From: Gemmatimonadota bacterium
GTDB lineage: Bacteria; ARS69
DNA: 15,509 nt
Direction of reading: 5' to 3'
NCBI GenBank assembly: GCA_030747075.1
Contig: JASLLL010000045.1
Coordinates: forward strand, 1 to 15,509
The position numbers and the translations under genes were made by a program. The stretch's first letter is position 1, and the number at the start of each line of letters is the position of its first letter. Of the stretch, positions 1 through 7,809 are shown in pieces. The notes under the pieces were generated by a model. The model saw only the letters and a program-made list of their open reading frames with translations, did not search any database and had not been told where the DNA came from.

Positions 1-65
1 TCCACATGACCAATCGTCCCCACATTCACATGGGGCTTGGTGCGCTCGAACTTCTCCTTCGCCAT
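1..65 (-). CDS. tuf: Elongation factor Tu, N-terminal fragment (gene runs off the left edge)
   Basis: Only the first 21 codons and part of the next are inside the window. They read MAKEKFERTKPHVNVGTIGHV, the hallmark EF-Tu start; GHVD begins the G1 (P-loop) motif GHVDHGKT, the rest of which lies outside. EF-Tu is the cytosolic GTPase that delivers aminoacyl-tRNA to the ribosomal A site. The ATG at 63-65 is preceded by AAAGGG about 9 nt upstream as ribosome binding site. It follows fusA by 130 nt, the standard tufA position at the end of the str operon. Another EF-Tu gene ends at the right edge of the window, so the genome appears to carry two copies. Confidence 0.97.
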   Translation of the reverse strand, partial: MAKEKFERTKPHVNVGTIGHV

Positions 66-195
66 GCTCTCTTACCCTTTCCCATCGGCCTCCTCGGGGC
101 CGATTCCGTCCTCTTGCTCCGGTGCCCTCCGGCACCTCCAAAGAGCGATTCCAGCCTCTCCCCGGTTTTCCCTGCCGGGGCAAAGGAGCGACATC
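66..195 (-). promoter_or_regulatory. fusA-tuf spacer with three perfect hairpins
   Basis: This 130-nt non-coding spacer contains three consecutive perfect inverted repeats in the transcript. The first is CCCCGG/CCGGGG with a 9-nt loop (160-180), starting about 15 nt after the fusA stop. The second is GGTGCC/GGCACC with loop GGAG (121-136). The third is ATCGGCC/GGCCGAT with loop CCGAGGA (84-104). None is followed by a T run, so they do not look like intrinsic terminators. They could protect or process mRNA, or control tuf translation; that is inference. I see no convincing -35/-10 pair here. Confidence 0.5.
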
Positions 196-2286
196 TTACG
201 CGACCTTGGCCCCTCCTGTCACGCGGGAGATGATCTCTTCTGAGATTTTCCTGGGGACATCTTCATACCGCGCAAACTGCATGGAATAGATGGCCCGGCC
301 CTGCGTAGCGGACCGGAGGACCGTGGAATAGCCAAACATGCTCGAAAGGGGCACCGTGGCGGCTACGACATGAGCATCCGGCCGGAGGACAGTCCCGCCA
401 ATCCGGCCACGACGGCCATTCAGGTCTCCGATCACCTCTCCGACATACTCGCCGGGAACCACAACTTCAACATCCATAAAGGGTTCCAGGATTACCGGCC
501 GGGCCTTTTTCGTCGCGGCCCGGAAGGCCTGAGAGGCGCAGACGCGGAAGGCCATCTCGCTGGAGTCCACTTCGTGGAAGGAACCGTCCGTGAGGATGAC
601 ACGAATATCCACCAGAGGATATCCGGCCAGAATCCCCGCGGTCATGGCGTCCTTGACGCCCCGCTCCACGGCCGGGATGTATTCGGTGGGAATGGAGCCG
701 CCGCGAATCTTGTTGTCGAACTCCAGCCCCTTCCCCGGCTCGCCGGGGCCAATCTCCATCACCACATGGGCAAACTGGCCCTTGCCGCCCGTCTGCTTCA
801 CAAAGCGGTGATTGATGGTGGAGGTCTTTCGAATCGTCTCGCGGTAGGCCACCTGGGGGCGCCCCACGCCCGCCTCCACCTTGAACTCCCGCAGGAGTCG
901 ATCCACCAGAATCTCCAGATGCAGCTCTCCCATGCCGGAAATGATGGTCTGAGCGGTTTCCTCGTCCGTGCGGACGCGGAATGTCGGATCTTCCTCGGAG
1001 AGTTTCGCCAGAGAAACTCCCAGACGATCCTGATCCGCCTTGGTCTTGGGCTCGATGGCCACCGAGATCACCGGCTCCGGGAAATGCATGGTCTCCAGCA
1101 TGATGGGATGGTCTGGATCCGAGAAGGTATCTCCGGTCCGCACATTCTTCAGTCCCACGACGGCCGCGATGTCTCCGGCATGAATCTCCTTCAGCTCCTC
1201 GCGGCGGTTCGCGTGCATTTCCAGAATCCGCCCGATCCGCTCCGAGCGCCCGGAGCGGCCGTTCGTGAGCGTGTCTCCGGTTCGGATGGTCCCTGAATAC
1301 ACCCGGACAAAGGTGAGCCGACCCACATACGGGTCCGTCTGGATCTTGAAAGCGAGGAATGCCGCCGGAGCGTCGTCCCTGGCCTCCCGATCTTCCTCGC
1401 CGCCGCCCGGGTGGTGCCCCGTGACCGGAGGGACATCAAGCGGTGACGGAAGGTAGTCGATCACGGAATCCAGAAGCCGCTGCACGCCCTTGTTCTTGAA
1501 CGCGGAGCCGCAAAGGACCGGCACAATCGAAAGATCCAGCGTTGCGGAGCGGATCACCCGCTTGAGTTCGTCCGGGTTGATCTCCTCTCCGTTGAGGTAG
1601 CGCTCGAGGAGGTGGTCGCAGTGGTCCGCGACAGCCTCGATCATCTCGGTGCGCATCTCCGTCGCCTCATCGAGCAGGGAGTCCGGGATCTCCATGACAT
1701 CGAAGGTCATCCCGTGGCTTTCCTCGTGATAGACATAGGATCGCATGTGAATCAGGTCGATGATCCCGGTGAACAACTCTCCCTCACCCATGGGGAGGTA
1801 GAGCGAGACCGGCGTGGCTCCCAGGCGATCCCGCAACCCCTTGATCACGGCGCGATAGTCCGCCCCCACACGGTCCATCTTGTTGACGAAGGCAACCCGG
1901 GGGACACCGTACTTGTCCGCCTGCCGCCAGACCGTCTCGGACTGAGGCTCAACCCCGCCCACTGCGCAGAACACCGCCACCGCCCCGTCCAGAACTCGAA
2001 GGCTGCGCTCGACCTCGACCGTGAAGTCCACATGCCCCGGGGTGTCGATGATGTTGATCCGGTGGTCGTTCCAGACCGCGGTCACGGCGGCGGAGGTTAT
2101 GGTAATGCCCCGCTCTTTCTCCTGCTCCATCCAGTCCATGGTGGCGGCGCCGTCGTGAACCTCACCCATGCGGTGCAGGCGTCCCGTGTAGTACAGGATG
2201 CGCTCGGTGGTCGTCGTCTTGCCAGCATCGATGTGCGCCATGATGCCGAGGTTTCGCACCTTCGCGAGGGGATGAGTCCGTGCCAT
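196..2286 (-). CDS. fusA: Elongation factor G, 696 aa
   Basis: Translocation GTPase that moves tRNAs and mRNA through the ribosome after peptide bond formation and, with ribosome recycling factor, splits post-termination ribosomes. Domain I begins near the N-terminus with the G1 motif [10 protein letters not shown] (residues 17-26). Switch II has DTPGH at 81-85, with the catalytic His at 85, and the NKMD base-recognition motif is at 135-138. GSAFKN follows near the end of domain I. Domain II ([19 protein letters not shown]), domains III/IV ([14 protein letters not shown], then YRETI) and a domain V ending in FARYEDVP complete the protein. Its length is normal for canonical EF-G, with no sign of a FusA2-type paralogue. 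The ATG at 2286 has only a weak purine-rich ribosome site (GAAGAA). It sits in the usual str order rpsL-rpsG-fusA-tuf, but its upstream spacer is unusually long at 273 nt. Confidence 0.99.
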   Translation of the reverse strand: MARTHPLAKVRNLGIMAHIDAGKTTTTERILYYTGRLHRMGEVHDGAATMDWMEQEKERGITITSAAVTAVWNDHRINIIDTPGHVDFTVEVERSLRVLDGAVAVFCAVGGVEPQSETVWRQADKYGVPRVAFVNKMDRVGADYRAVIKGLRDRLGATPVSLYLPMGEGELFTGIIDLIHMRSYVYHEESHGMTFDVMEIPDSLLDEATEMRTEMIEAVADHCDHLLERYLNGEEINPDELKRVIRSATLDLSIVPVLCGSAFKNKGVQRLLDSVIDYLPSPLDVPPVTGHHPGGGEEDREARDDAPAAFLAFKIQTDPYVGRLTFVRVYSGTIRTGDTLTNGRSGRSERIGRILEMHANRREELKEIHAGDIAAVVGLKNVRTGDTFSDPDHPIMLETMHFPEPVISVAIEPKTKADQDRLGVSLAKLSEEDPTFRVRTDEETAQTIISGMGELHLEILVDRLLREFKVEAGVGRPQVAYRETIRKTSTINHRFVKQTGGKGQFAHVVMEIGPGEPGKGLEFDNKIRGGSIPTEYIPAVERGVKDAMTAGILAGYPLVDIRVILTDGSFHEVDSSEMAFRVCASQAFRAATKKARPVILEPFMDVEVVVPGEYVGEVIGDLNGRRGRIGGTVLRPDAHVVAATVPLSSMFGYSTVLRSATQGRAIYSMQFARYEDVPRKISEEIISRVTGGAKVA

Positions 2287-2559
2287 TTCTTCTTTCCCGG
2301 GCCTTTCGGTGTTGCCGTTCGCTACTTCTTCCAGAGGACCGCGACGGTCCCCGGCCTGCCCACTCCTCCGACAGGGCGCAAAGCCCCATAGCGAAGGTTC
2401 CCGGAAGTCTCCGGGGTTTGCCTGATCCAGGGAGGGGTCCCCCCGGCGGCTGTCCTGGCATTCCGTGCGCCCGACGGACGCGCCGGATACCTCCCACCGC
2501 CGATCGAGTTCCCCGTCGGGCCGGAGAGACGGGTGAACCGCCCCTGCCGACCGGGAGGG
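2287..2559 (-). promoter_or_regulatory. Long, highly structured rpsG-fusA spacer (candidate leader of fusA)
   Basis: This is the longest non-coding gap in the window. No credible gene was found; the ORFs crossing it are frame shadows without a recognisable product. In transcript order it holds a 6-bp stem CCCGTC/GACGGG (2512-2533) that competes with a 9-bp stem GCCCGACGG/CCGTCGGGC around a 35-nt loop (2469-2521). Next come CCAGG/CCTGG (2427-2458), CCCGGA/TCCGGG with a 4-nt loop (2400-2415), GGGC/GCCC (2374-2386) and GGACCG/CGGTCC with a 3-nt loop (2336-2350). None has a T tract. The DNA is GC-rich, so some pairing is expected by chance; a role in coupling S7 and EF-G output is inference. Confidence 0.45.
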
Positions 2560-3030
2560 TTACCAGCGGAAGTGAGAGAACGCCTTGTTTGCTTCAGCCA
2601 TGCGGTGCGTGTCTTCCCTCTTTTTGATGGAAGCGCCTTCGTTCCGCGACGCAGCCAGAAGCTCCGCAGAGAGCTTCTCGGCCATGGACTTCTCACTCCG
2701 TGCGCGGGCGTATCCGATGAGCCACCGGAATGCCAGCGCCTGCCGCCTCTCGGGACGGACCTCTACGGGGACCTGATAGGTGGCGCCACCGACCCTGCGG
2801 GACTTGACCTCCACCACGGGCTTCGTGTTGGCGACGGCCGCCTTGAACACCGTCACGCCCGACTGCCCGCTCTTGGTCTCCACGATGTCCATGGCCCGAT
2901 AGAAGATTCCTTCTGCGGTATTCCTCTTCCCGCCGTTCATCATTGCGTTGATGAACTTTGCGGCCATGTCTGAACCGTAGCGGGGATCCGGAGCGATCTC
3001 CCTCTTCGGTACTTCTCGTCGTCTCGGCAT
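2560..3030 (-). CDS. rpsG: 30S ribosomal protein S7, 156 aa
   Basis: Primary 16S rRNA-binding protein that organises the 3' major domain (head) of the small subunit and lies at the E site. The sequence starts [20 protein letters not shown] and contains the family block [15 protein letters not shown] (residues 27-41). Also present are [22 protein letters not shown] and, later, [17 protein letters not shown] and [17 protein letters not shown] length of 156 residues is typical. The ATG at 3030 is preceded by AGGAG a few bases upstream. It follows rpsL by 66 nt, with a hairpin in the gap. In E. coli S7 represses its own operon by binding the rpsL-rpsG intercistronic RNA; whether that holds here is not shown by sequence alone. 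Confidence 0.99.
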   Translation of the reverse strand: MPRRREVPKREIAPDPRYGSDMAAKFINAMMNGGKRNTAEGIFYRAMDIVETKSGQSGVTVFKAAVANTKPVVEVKSRRVGGATYQVPVEVRPERRQALAFRWLIGYARARSEKSMAEKLSAELLAASRNEGASIKKREDTHRMAEANKAFSHFRW

Positions 3031-3096
3031 AACCTCTCCTGTGTGCCTCTCGGTCGGTTCCTCCGACCAGTCGGGGCAGCGCCCCCGGCCTTGGGA
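3031..3096 (-). promoter_or_regulatory. rpsL-rpsG intercistronic hairpins
   Basis: The 66-nt gap folds into GGGGC/GCCCC with a 3-nt loop (3073-3085), followed by a perfect GGTCGG/CCGACC stem with pentaloop AGGAA (3052-3068). The rpsG ribosome site AGGAG (3036-3040) lies about 12 nt beyond the second stem. In E. coli this intercistronic region is the S7 translational operator. The position matches, but I cannot demonstrate a conserved S7-binding fold. The AGGAA pentaloop also occurs in the hairpin before rpsL. Confidence 0.45.
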
Positions 3097-3471
3097 CTAC
3101 TTCTTGGGACGCTTGGCCCCGTACTTCGACCTTCCCTGCCTGCGAGAATCCACCCCGCTCGCGTCCAGAACTCCCCGGATGACATGGTACCGAACACCGG
3201 GAAGATCCTTCACCCGTCCTCCTCGAATGAGAACGATGGAGTGCTCCTGCAGGTTGTGCCCTTCTCCCGGGACATAGGAAGTGACCTCAATCCCGTTTGT
3301 CAGGCGAACACGGGCCACCTTTCGGAGGGCCGAATTCGGCTTCTTCGGCGTCGTCGTGTAGACGCGCGTACAGACCCCCCGCCGCTGAGGACATGCCATC
3401 AGCGCCGGAGACTTGGTCTTCTTTTTCTGCGACCGCCGACCCTTGCGGACCAGCTGATTGATCGTCGGCAA
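3097..3471 (-). CDS. rpsL: 30S ribosomal protein S12, 124 aa, TTG start
   Basis: S12 sits at the decoding centre of the 30S subunit and contributes to codon recognition and accuracy. The protein opens [12 protein letters not shown] and carries [18 protein letters not shown] (residues 20-37). The conserved loop [14 protein letters not shown] follows near 40-53, and [13 protein letters not shown] near 84-96 includes the Asp that is beta-methylthiolated in many bacteria. Lysines at 43 and 88, the classical streptomycin-resistance positions, are wild type. The start codon is TTG (3469-3471), with GGAGG ending 6 nt upstream; no ATG or GTG fits the conserved N-terminus. It lies 121 nt after rpoC with no ribosomal L7Ae-like gene between, and a promoter-like sequence precedes it. 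Confidence 0.99.
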   Translation of the reverse strand: MPTINQLVRKGRRSQKKKTKSPALMACPQRRGVCTRVYTTTPKKPNSALRKVARVRLTNGIEVTSYVPGEGHNLQEHSIVLIRGGRVKDLPGVRYHVIRGVLDASGVDSRRQGRSKYGAKRPKK

Positions 3472-3476
3472 GAATG

Positions 3477-3483
3477 CCCTCCC
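3477..3483 (-). promoter_or_regulatory. Ribosome binding site fixing the TTG start of rpsL
   Basis: GGGAGGG on the minus strand, a near-perfect Shine-Dalgarno match, ends 5 nt before the TTG at 3471. Its strength and spacing support TTG as the true start. Confidence 0.8.
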
Positions 3484-3520
3484 AGCCTGTGTTTTTCCAA
3501 TCAGGCCAAACCAGTCGGGG

Positions 3521-3550
3521 ATACTACCGGACCGGGTTCCTCCCGGTCAA
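3521..3550 (-). promoter_or_regulatory. Candidate sigma70-type promoter for the str genes
   Basis: In the rpoC-rpsL gap the minus strand reads TTGACC (3545-3550), an 18-nt spacer, then TAGTAT (3521-3526): 5/6 and 4/6 matches to TTGACA and TATAAT. Transcription would begin roughly 35-45 nt before the rpsL start. This would let rpsL-rpsG-fusA-tuf be transcribed apart from rpoBC. A 7-bp dyad (3530-3548) overlaps the -35 element and spacer. This is prediction from motifs only. Confidence 0.5.
3530..3548 (-). repeat. Inverted repeat GACCGGG/CCCGGTC with AGGAA loop
   Basis: A perfect 7-bp dyad with a 5-nt loop AGGAA lies between rpoC and rpsL. It overlaps the candidate promoter, so it could act as a DNA operator. 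It could also fold as a hairpin in transcripts reading through from rpoC. The same pentaloop closes the hairpin at 3052-3068. Confidence 0.5.
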
Positions 3551-3592
3551 CCCCGAACGCTCCTGCGAACCGCCCCGCCATGCTGTACCGCG

Positions 3593-6500
3593 TCAGGAGC
3601 CGGAACTCTCGACGCGCTCCAGCGGAGCTTCCGAACCGCCTCCATCCTGCACACTCTCCGAAGCCGCCTCTTCCTCTGATTCCGCAGAGAAGACGCCCAG
3701 TCCCCGGAGTCGGGAAATACCCGTTCCCGCCGGAATCAGGTTGCCCATGATCACATTCTCCTTCAGCCCGACCAGATTGTCCGAACTGCCGGAGATGGCC
3801 GCTTCCGTAAGGACACGAGTGGTCTCCTGGAAGGAGGCCGCCGAGATGAAGCTCTCCGTGGAGAGGCTCGCCTTCGTGATCCCCAGAAGAAGAGGCTGGT
3901 AGGTGGCCGAACTTCCGCCCTCCGCCTCCACCCGCTCGTTCTCTTCGCGGATGGCGGTCTTGTCCACCATGTCGCCTTCCAGGAAGTTCGTGTCTCCGGC
4001 ATCCTCGACGCGCACCTTCTGAAGCATCTGGCGAACGATGACTTCGATGTGCTTGTCGTTGATCTTCACGCCCTGGACCCGGTAGACCTCCTGGATTTCG
4101 TTCAGGAGATACTCCTGTACCGCATTGATCCCCTTGATCTTGAGGATATCGTGCGGATTGATGCGGCCCTCGCAGAGTTTGTCCCCGGCGCGAACCTGAT
4201 CTTCCTCGTGAACGAGGAGGTGCTTCCCCTGCGGAACGAGGTACTCGTGCTTGATCCCGTCCCCTTCCACCGCGATCTTCCGGAAGCCACGCGTAATACC
4301 GCCGAATGAGACCTGTCCGTTGATCTCGGAGACGACCGCCACATCCTTCGGCTTGCGCGCTTCGAACAACTCCGCCACACGGGGGAGACCCCCGGTGATG
4401 TCGCGGGTCTTCGACATCTCGCGAGGGATCTTGGCCAGCGTGCGTGCTGCCTTCACCACCTCATCGTCATGCACGAGAAGCCGCGCCCCGGTCGGGATGG
4501 GGTACTTGACCAGGACCGCCCCGGCCTTGCTGACGATGTGGATGTGGGGGTGCAGCGACTTCTCCTTGTGCTCAATGATCACGCGCTGGCGCAGACCGGT
4601 CTTCTCATCCAGTTCGTCGCGGACCGTCACCTCGTCGACGATGTCCACAAACTGAACGGTGCCGTTCCGGTCCGAGAGAATCGGGGAAGAGTAGGGATCC
4701 CAGTCGAACAACCCGGACCCGCTCTCAACGGTCTCTCCATCCTTGATCAGAAGCCGCGCACCGTAAGGCAGCGGGTAGTGGACGATGACCCGATCCTTCT
4801 CGTCGCGCAGCTCCAGTTCCCCGTGGTGACCAATGCCGATCTGGTCGCCGTTCTCGTCCTTCACGCTGCGGATGTTCCCGAAGTGAATCGTGCCCTTGGT
4901 CTTCGTCTCAACGAGCGACTGCTGCTCCATCCGCATGGCCGTTCCACCAATGTGGAAAGTCCGAAGCGTCAGCTGCGTACCCGGCTCGCCAATAGACTGC
5001 GCGGCGATCACTCCGACCGCCTCCCCGACATTGACAACCCGAGCCGTCGCCAGGTTCCGACCGTAGCACTTTCCGCAGACACCCCGCCGCGACTCACAAG
5101 TCAGGACGGAGCGAATCTGCACTCCCTCCAGCCCGCGCTCATCGTGGAGCATCTGGATTCTCTCGGCCACTCCCTCGTCGATGGTCTCACCCGCCTCGTA
5201 CACGATACTGTCGTTCAACGGATCCACGACATCTTCCGCAAGAACACGCCCGAGAACACGATCGCCCAGCGGTTCGATGACGGCCTCGGCTTCCTTGAGC
5301 GGCATGGTGTAAATGCCCATGATCGTGCCGCAGTCTTCCCTGGTGATGATCGCGTCCTGGCCGATATCCACCAGACGGCGCGTCAGGTACCCGGCGTCCG
5401 CCGTCTTCAACGCGGTATCCGCCAGCCCCTTGCGCGCCCCGTGTGTCGAGATGAAATACTCCAGCACGGTCAGTCCTTCGCGGAAGTTCGAGGTGATCGG
5501 CTGCTCAATGATCTCTCCGATGGAGCCGGTGATCTTCTTCTGCGGCTTTGCCATGAGCCCACGCATTCCGGCGAGCTGGCGAACCTGCTCCCTGGATCCC
5601 CGGGCACCGGAGATGGCCATCATGAAGACCGGGTTGAACCCGCCCTGATCGCTGGCGAGATCGTCGAAGAGAGCGCCGGAGACATCGTTCGTCGTCCGTG
5701 TCCACGCATCAATGATCTTGTTGTACCGCTCCGCGTCGTCGATGGCGCCGCGGTTGTAATCGGAAAAGATCTTGCGAACTTCTTCCTGCGTGTCCTGGAT
5801 CATCTTCGGCTTGGCATCCGGGATGCGAATGTCGTCGATGCCAACCGTCACCCCGGCGAGCGTCGCGTAGTGGAAGCCCACACGCTTCAGGTCGTCCAGG
5901 AAGAGCGCGGTGCGATACCGCCCCTTGGCCTGATACACATGATGGATCAGGCTTTCCAGGTTCTTCTTGTCATAGGTTCGGTTTTCAGTCGGGATTCCCG
6001 CCGGGAGGATCTCCCGGAAGAGAACGCGCCCCGGCGTGGAGTCGATGGTCTCGCCATCCACCCGCACACGGATTCCCTCGTGGAGGCGGATCTTGCGCGT
6101 GTGAAGAGCCAGGAGAACCTCTTCCACGCACGCGAACGCTCGCGGGGTCTTCGGCTCGTCCTCCGGGCGGAGACTCTTGGTCAGGTAGTAGCACCCGATC
6201 ACCATGTCCTGCGATGCCGACATGATCGGACGCCCGTTGGCCGGCGCCAGAATGTTGTTCGACGCAAGCATGAGAACCCGCGCCTCCAGTTGCGCCTCGA
6301 AGGACAGCGGGAGGTGAACCGCCATCTGGTCACCGTCGAAATCCGCATTGAAGGCGGTGCAAACCAGCGGGTGCAGGCGGATGGCCTTGCCCTCCACGAG
6401 CACGGGCTGGAACGCCTGAATACCGAGACGGTGAAGGGTGGGCGCGCGGTTCAGCATAACCGGGTGGTCCTGGATGATCTCCTCCAGGATGTCCCACACT

Positions 6501-7714
6501 TCCGGCCGCTCCCGCTCCACCAGCTTCTTCGCGCTCTTGACGGTCTGGACATATCCCTTGTCCTCAAGACGCTTGATGATGAACGGCTTGAAGAGTTCCA
6601 GCGCCATCGACTTCGGCAGTCCGCACTGGTGGAGCTTCAGCTCTGGCCCCACGACAATCACCGAACGACCCGAGTAGTCCACGCGCTTGCCTAGAAGGTT
6701 CTGGCGGAAACGACCCTGCTTGCCCTTGAGCATGTCAGACAGCGACTTGAGCGGACGGTTTCCAGGGCCGCGCACGGCACGCGCCCGTCGCCCGTTGTCA
6801 AAGAGCGCGTCCACGGACTCCTGGAGCATCCGCTTCTCATTGCGGAGAATGACCTCCGGTGCGCGGATATCCATCAGCTTGTTCAGCCGGTTGGTCCGGT
6901 TGATCACCCGCCGATACAGATCGTTGAGATCCGAAGTGGCGAAACGCCCACCCTCCAGCGGAACCAGCGGCCGCAGATCCGGCGGCAGCACGGGGATCAC
7001 TTCGAGAATCATCCACTCCGGGCGATTGCCGGAGTGGCGGAACGCCTCCACGACCTTCAGCCTCTTGAGCGTATCCTTCTTGCGCTGGATCGAGGTCTCG
7101 ACCTTGGCATGCGCCCGAAGCTCCGCGGAGAGCTCCTCAATATCGATGGCCTCCAGAAGCTTCCGGACGGCTCCGGCACCCATGTCCGCCTCGAAGGCAT
7201 CTCCGTACTCTTCCTGGAGTTCGTAGTGCTCGTCCTCAGTGATGAGCTGGCGCTCCTCCAGCGGAGTGTCGCCCGGATCGATGACGATATACGACTCGTA
7301 GTACAGCACGCGCTCCAGGTCCCGTACGGACATGGCCAGCATATTGCCGATCCGGCTCGGCACACCCTTGAAATACCAGATGTGCGACACAGGAACGGCC
7401 AGCTCGATATGGCCCATCCTCTCACGGCGGACCTTGGCCTGCGTGACCTCCACGCCGCAGCGGTCGCAGATCACACCGCGATAGCGAATCCGCTTGTACT
7501 TCCCGCAGTTGCACTCCCAGTCCTTGACCGGACCGAAGATCTTCTCACAGAAGAGACCGTCCTTTTCCGGCTTGAAGGTCCGGTAGTTGATGGTCTCCGG
7601 CTTGACCACTTGTCCGTGAGACTTCTCTCGGATGACTTCCGGCGAAGAGATCTGGATGCGCATGGCATCGTAGGTCGGCTGCTTCTTCTCGCGCGGTTCC
7701 GCGAATCCAAACAC
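3593..7714 (-). CDS. rpoC: DNA-directed RNA polymerase subunit beta', 1373 aa, GTG start
   Basis: Beta' forms one half of the RNA polymerase clamp and carries the catalytic magnesium site. The first zinc site is C68, C70, C83 and C86 (ECNCGKYK then CDRC). The active-site motif NADFDGDQM is at 456-464, with the three metal-binding aspartates at 458, 460 and 462. The bridge-helix and trigger-loop region [19 protein letters not shown] is near 759-777. The second zinc site is C795, C873, C880 and C883. It ends with [19 protein letters not shown] and a short acidic Ser/Glu tail. Its length is ordinary for a bacterial beta' without a very large lineage insertion. The GTG start at 7714 has AGGAGG 8 nt upstream. 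It lies 95 nt after rpoB, as in nearly all bacteria. Confidence 0.99.
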   Translation of the reverse strand: MFGFAEPREKKQPTYDAMRIQISSPEVIREKSHGQVVKPETINYRTFKPEKDGLFCEKIFGPVKDWECNCGKYKRIRYRGVICDRCGVEVTQAKVRRERMGHIELAVPVSHIWYFKGVPSRIGNMLAMSVRDLERVLYYESYIVIDPGDTPLEERQLITEDEHYELQEEYGDAFEADMGAGAVRKLLEAIDIEELSAELRAHAKVETSIQRKKDTLKRLKVVEAFRHSGNRPEWMILEVIPVLPPDLRPLVPLEGGRFATSDLNDLYRRVINRTNRLNKLMDIRAPEVILRNEKRMLQESVDALFDNGRRARAVRGPGNRPLKSLSDMLKGKQGRFRQNLLGKRVDYSGRSVIVVGPELKLHQCGLPKSMALELFKPFIIKRLEDKGYVQTVKSAKKLVERERPEVWDILEEIIQDHPVMLNRAPTLHRLGIQAFQPVLVEGKAIRLHPLVCTAFNADFDGDQMAVHLPLSFEAQLEARVLMLASNNILAPANGRPIMSASQDMVIGCYYLTKSLRPEDEPKTPRAFACVEEVLLALHTRKIRLHEGIRVRVDGETIDSTPGRVLFREILPAGIPTENRTYDKKNLESLIHHVYQAKGRYRTALFLDDLKRVGFHYATLAGVTVGIDDIRIPDAKPKMIQDTQEEVRKIFSDYNRGAIDDAERYNKIIDAWTRTTNDVSGALFDDLASDQGGFNPVFMMAISGARGSREQVRQLAGMRGLMAKPQKKITGSIGEIIEQPITSNFREGLTVLEYFISTHGARKGLADTALKTADAGYLTRRLVDIGQDAIITREDCGTIMGIYTMPLKEAEAVIEPLGDRVLGRVLAEDVVDPLNDSIVYEAGETIDEGVAERIQMLHDERGLEGVQIRSVLTCESRRGVCGKCYGRNLATARVVNVGEAVGVIAAQSIGEPGTQLTLRTFHIGGTAMRMEQQSLVETKTKGTIHFGNIRSVKDENGDQIGIGHHGELELRDEKDRVIVHYPLPYGARLLIKDGETVESGSGLFDWDPYSSPILSDRNGTVQFVDIVDEVTVRDELDEKTGLRQRVIIEHKEKSLHPHIHIVSKAGAVLVKYPIPTGARLLVHDDEVVKAARTLAKIPREMSKTRDITGGLPRVAELFEARKPKDVAVVSEINGQVSFGGITRGFRKIAVEGDGIKHEYLVPQGKHLLVHEEDQVRAGDKLCEGRINPHDILKIKGINAVQEYLLNEIQEVYRVQGVKINDKHIEVIVRQMLQKVRVEDAGDTNFLEGDMVDKTAIREENERVEAEGGSSATYQPLLLGITKASLSTESFISAASFQETTRVLTEAAISGSSDNLVGLKENVIMGNLIPAGTGISRLRGLGVFSAESEEEAASESVQDGGGSEAPLERVESSGS

Positions 7715-7722
7715 TCGGCACC

Positions 7723-7728
7723 CCTCCT
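7723..7728 (-). promoter_or_regulatory. Ribosome binding site fixing the GTG start of rpoC
   Basis: AGGAGG on the minus strand stands 8 nt before the GTG at 7714. This is an ideal match and spacing and supports GTG as initiator. Confidence 0.8.
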
Positions 7729-7742
7729 GAGGATCGGGGGAT

Positions 7743-7761
7743 CACAAGACTCAAGTCTGTG
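7743..7761 (-). repeat. Small hairpin in the rpoB-rpoC gap
   Basis: The transcript segment beginning CACAGAC and ending GTCTTGTG can pair over 7 bp with one bulged T and a TTGA loop. It is not followed by a T run. It may be incidental; no function is claimed. Confidence 0.3.
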
Positions 7762-7809
7762 GCAGTCGACGGCGCACTCCGTTTCCGGACACGCCGCCTT
7801 CGATAATCT

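Noticed and set aside
2162-2696. Minus-strand frames crossing the rpsG-fusA spacer as a possible small gene
   Set aside because: They overlap rpsG or fusA heavily in the wrong frame, have low-complexity Arg/Gly/Pro-rich sequence and no family match.
4469-6694. Plus-strand open frame of about 741 codons antisense to rpoC
   Set aside because: Same explanation as the antisense frame over rpoB: no domain or plausible start, and it lies entirely within a conserved RpoC reading frame.
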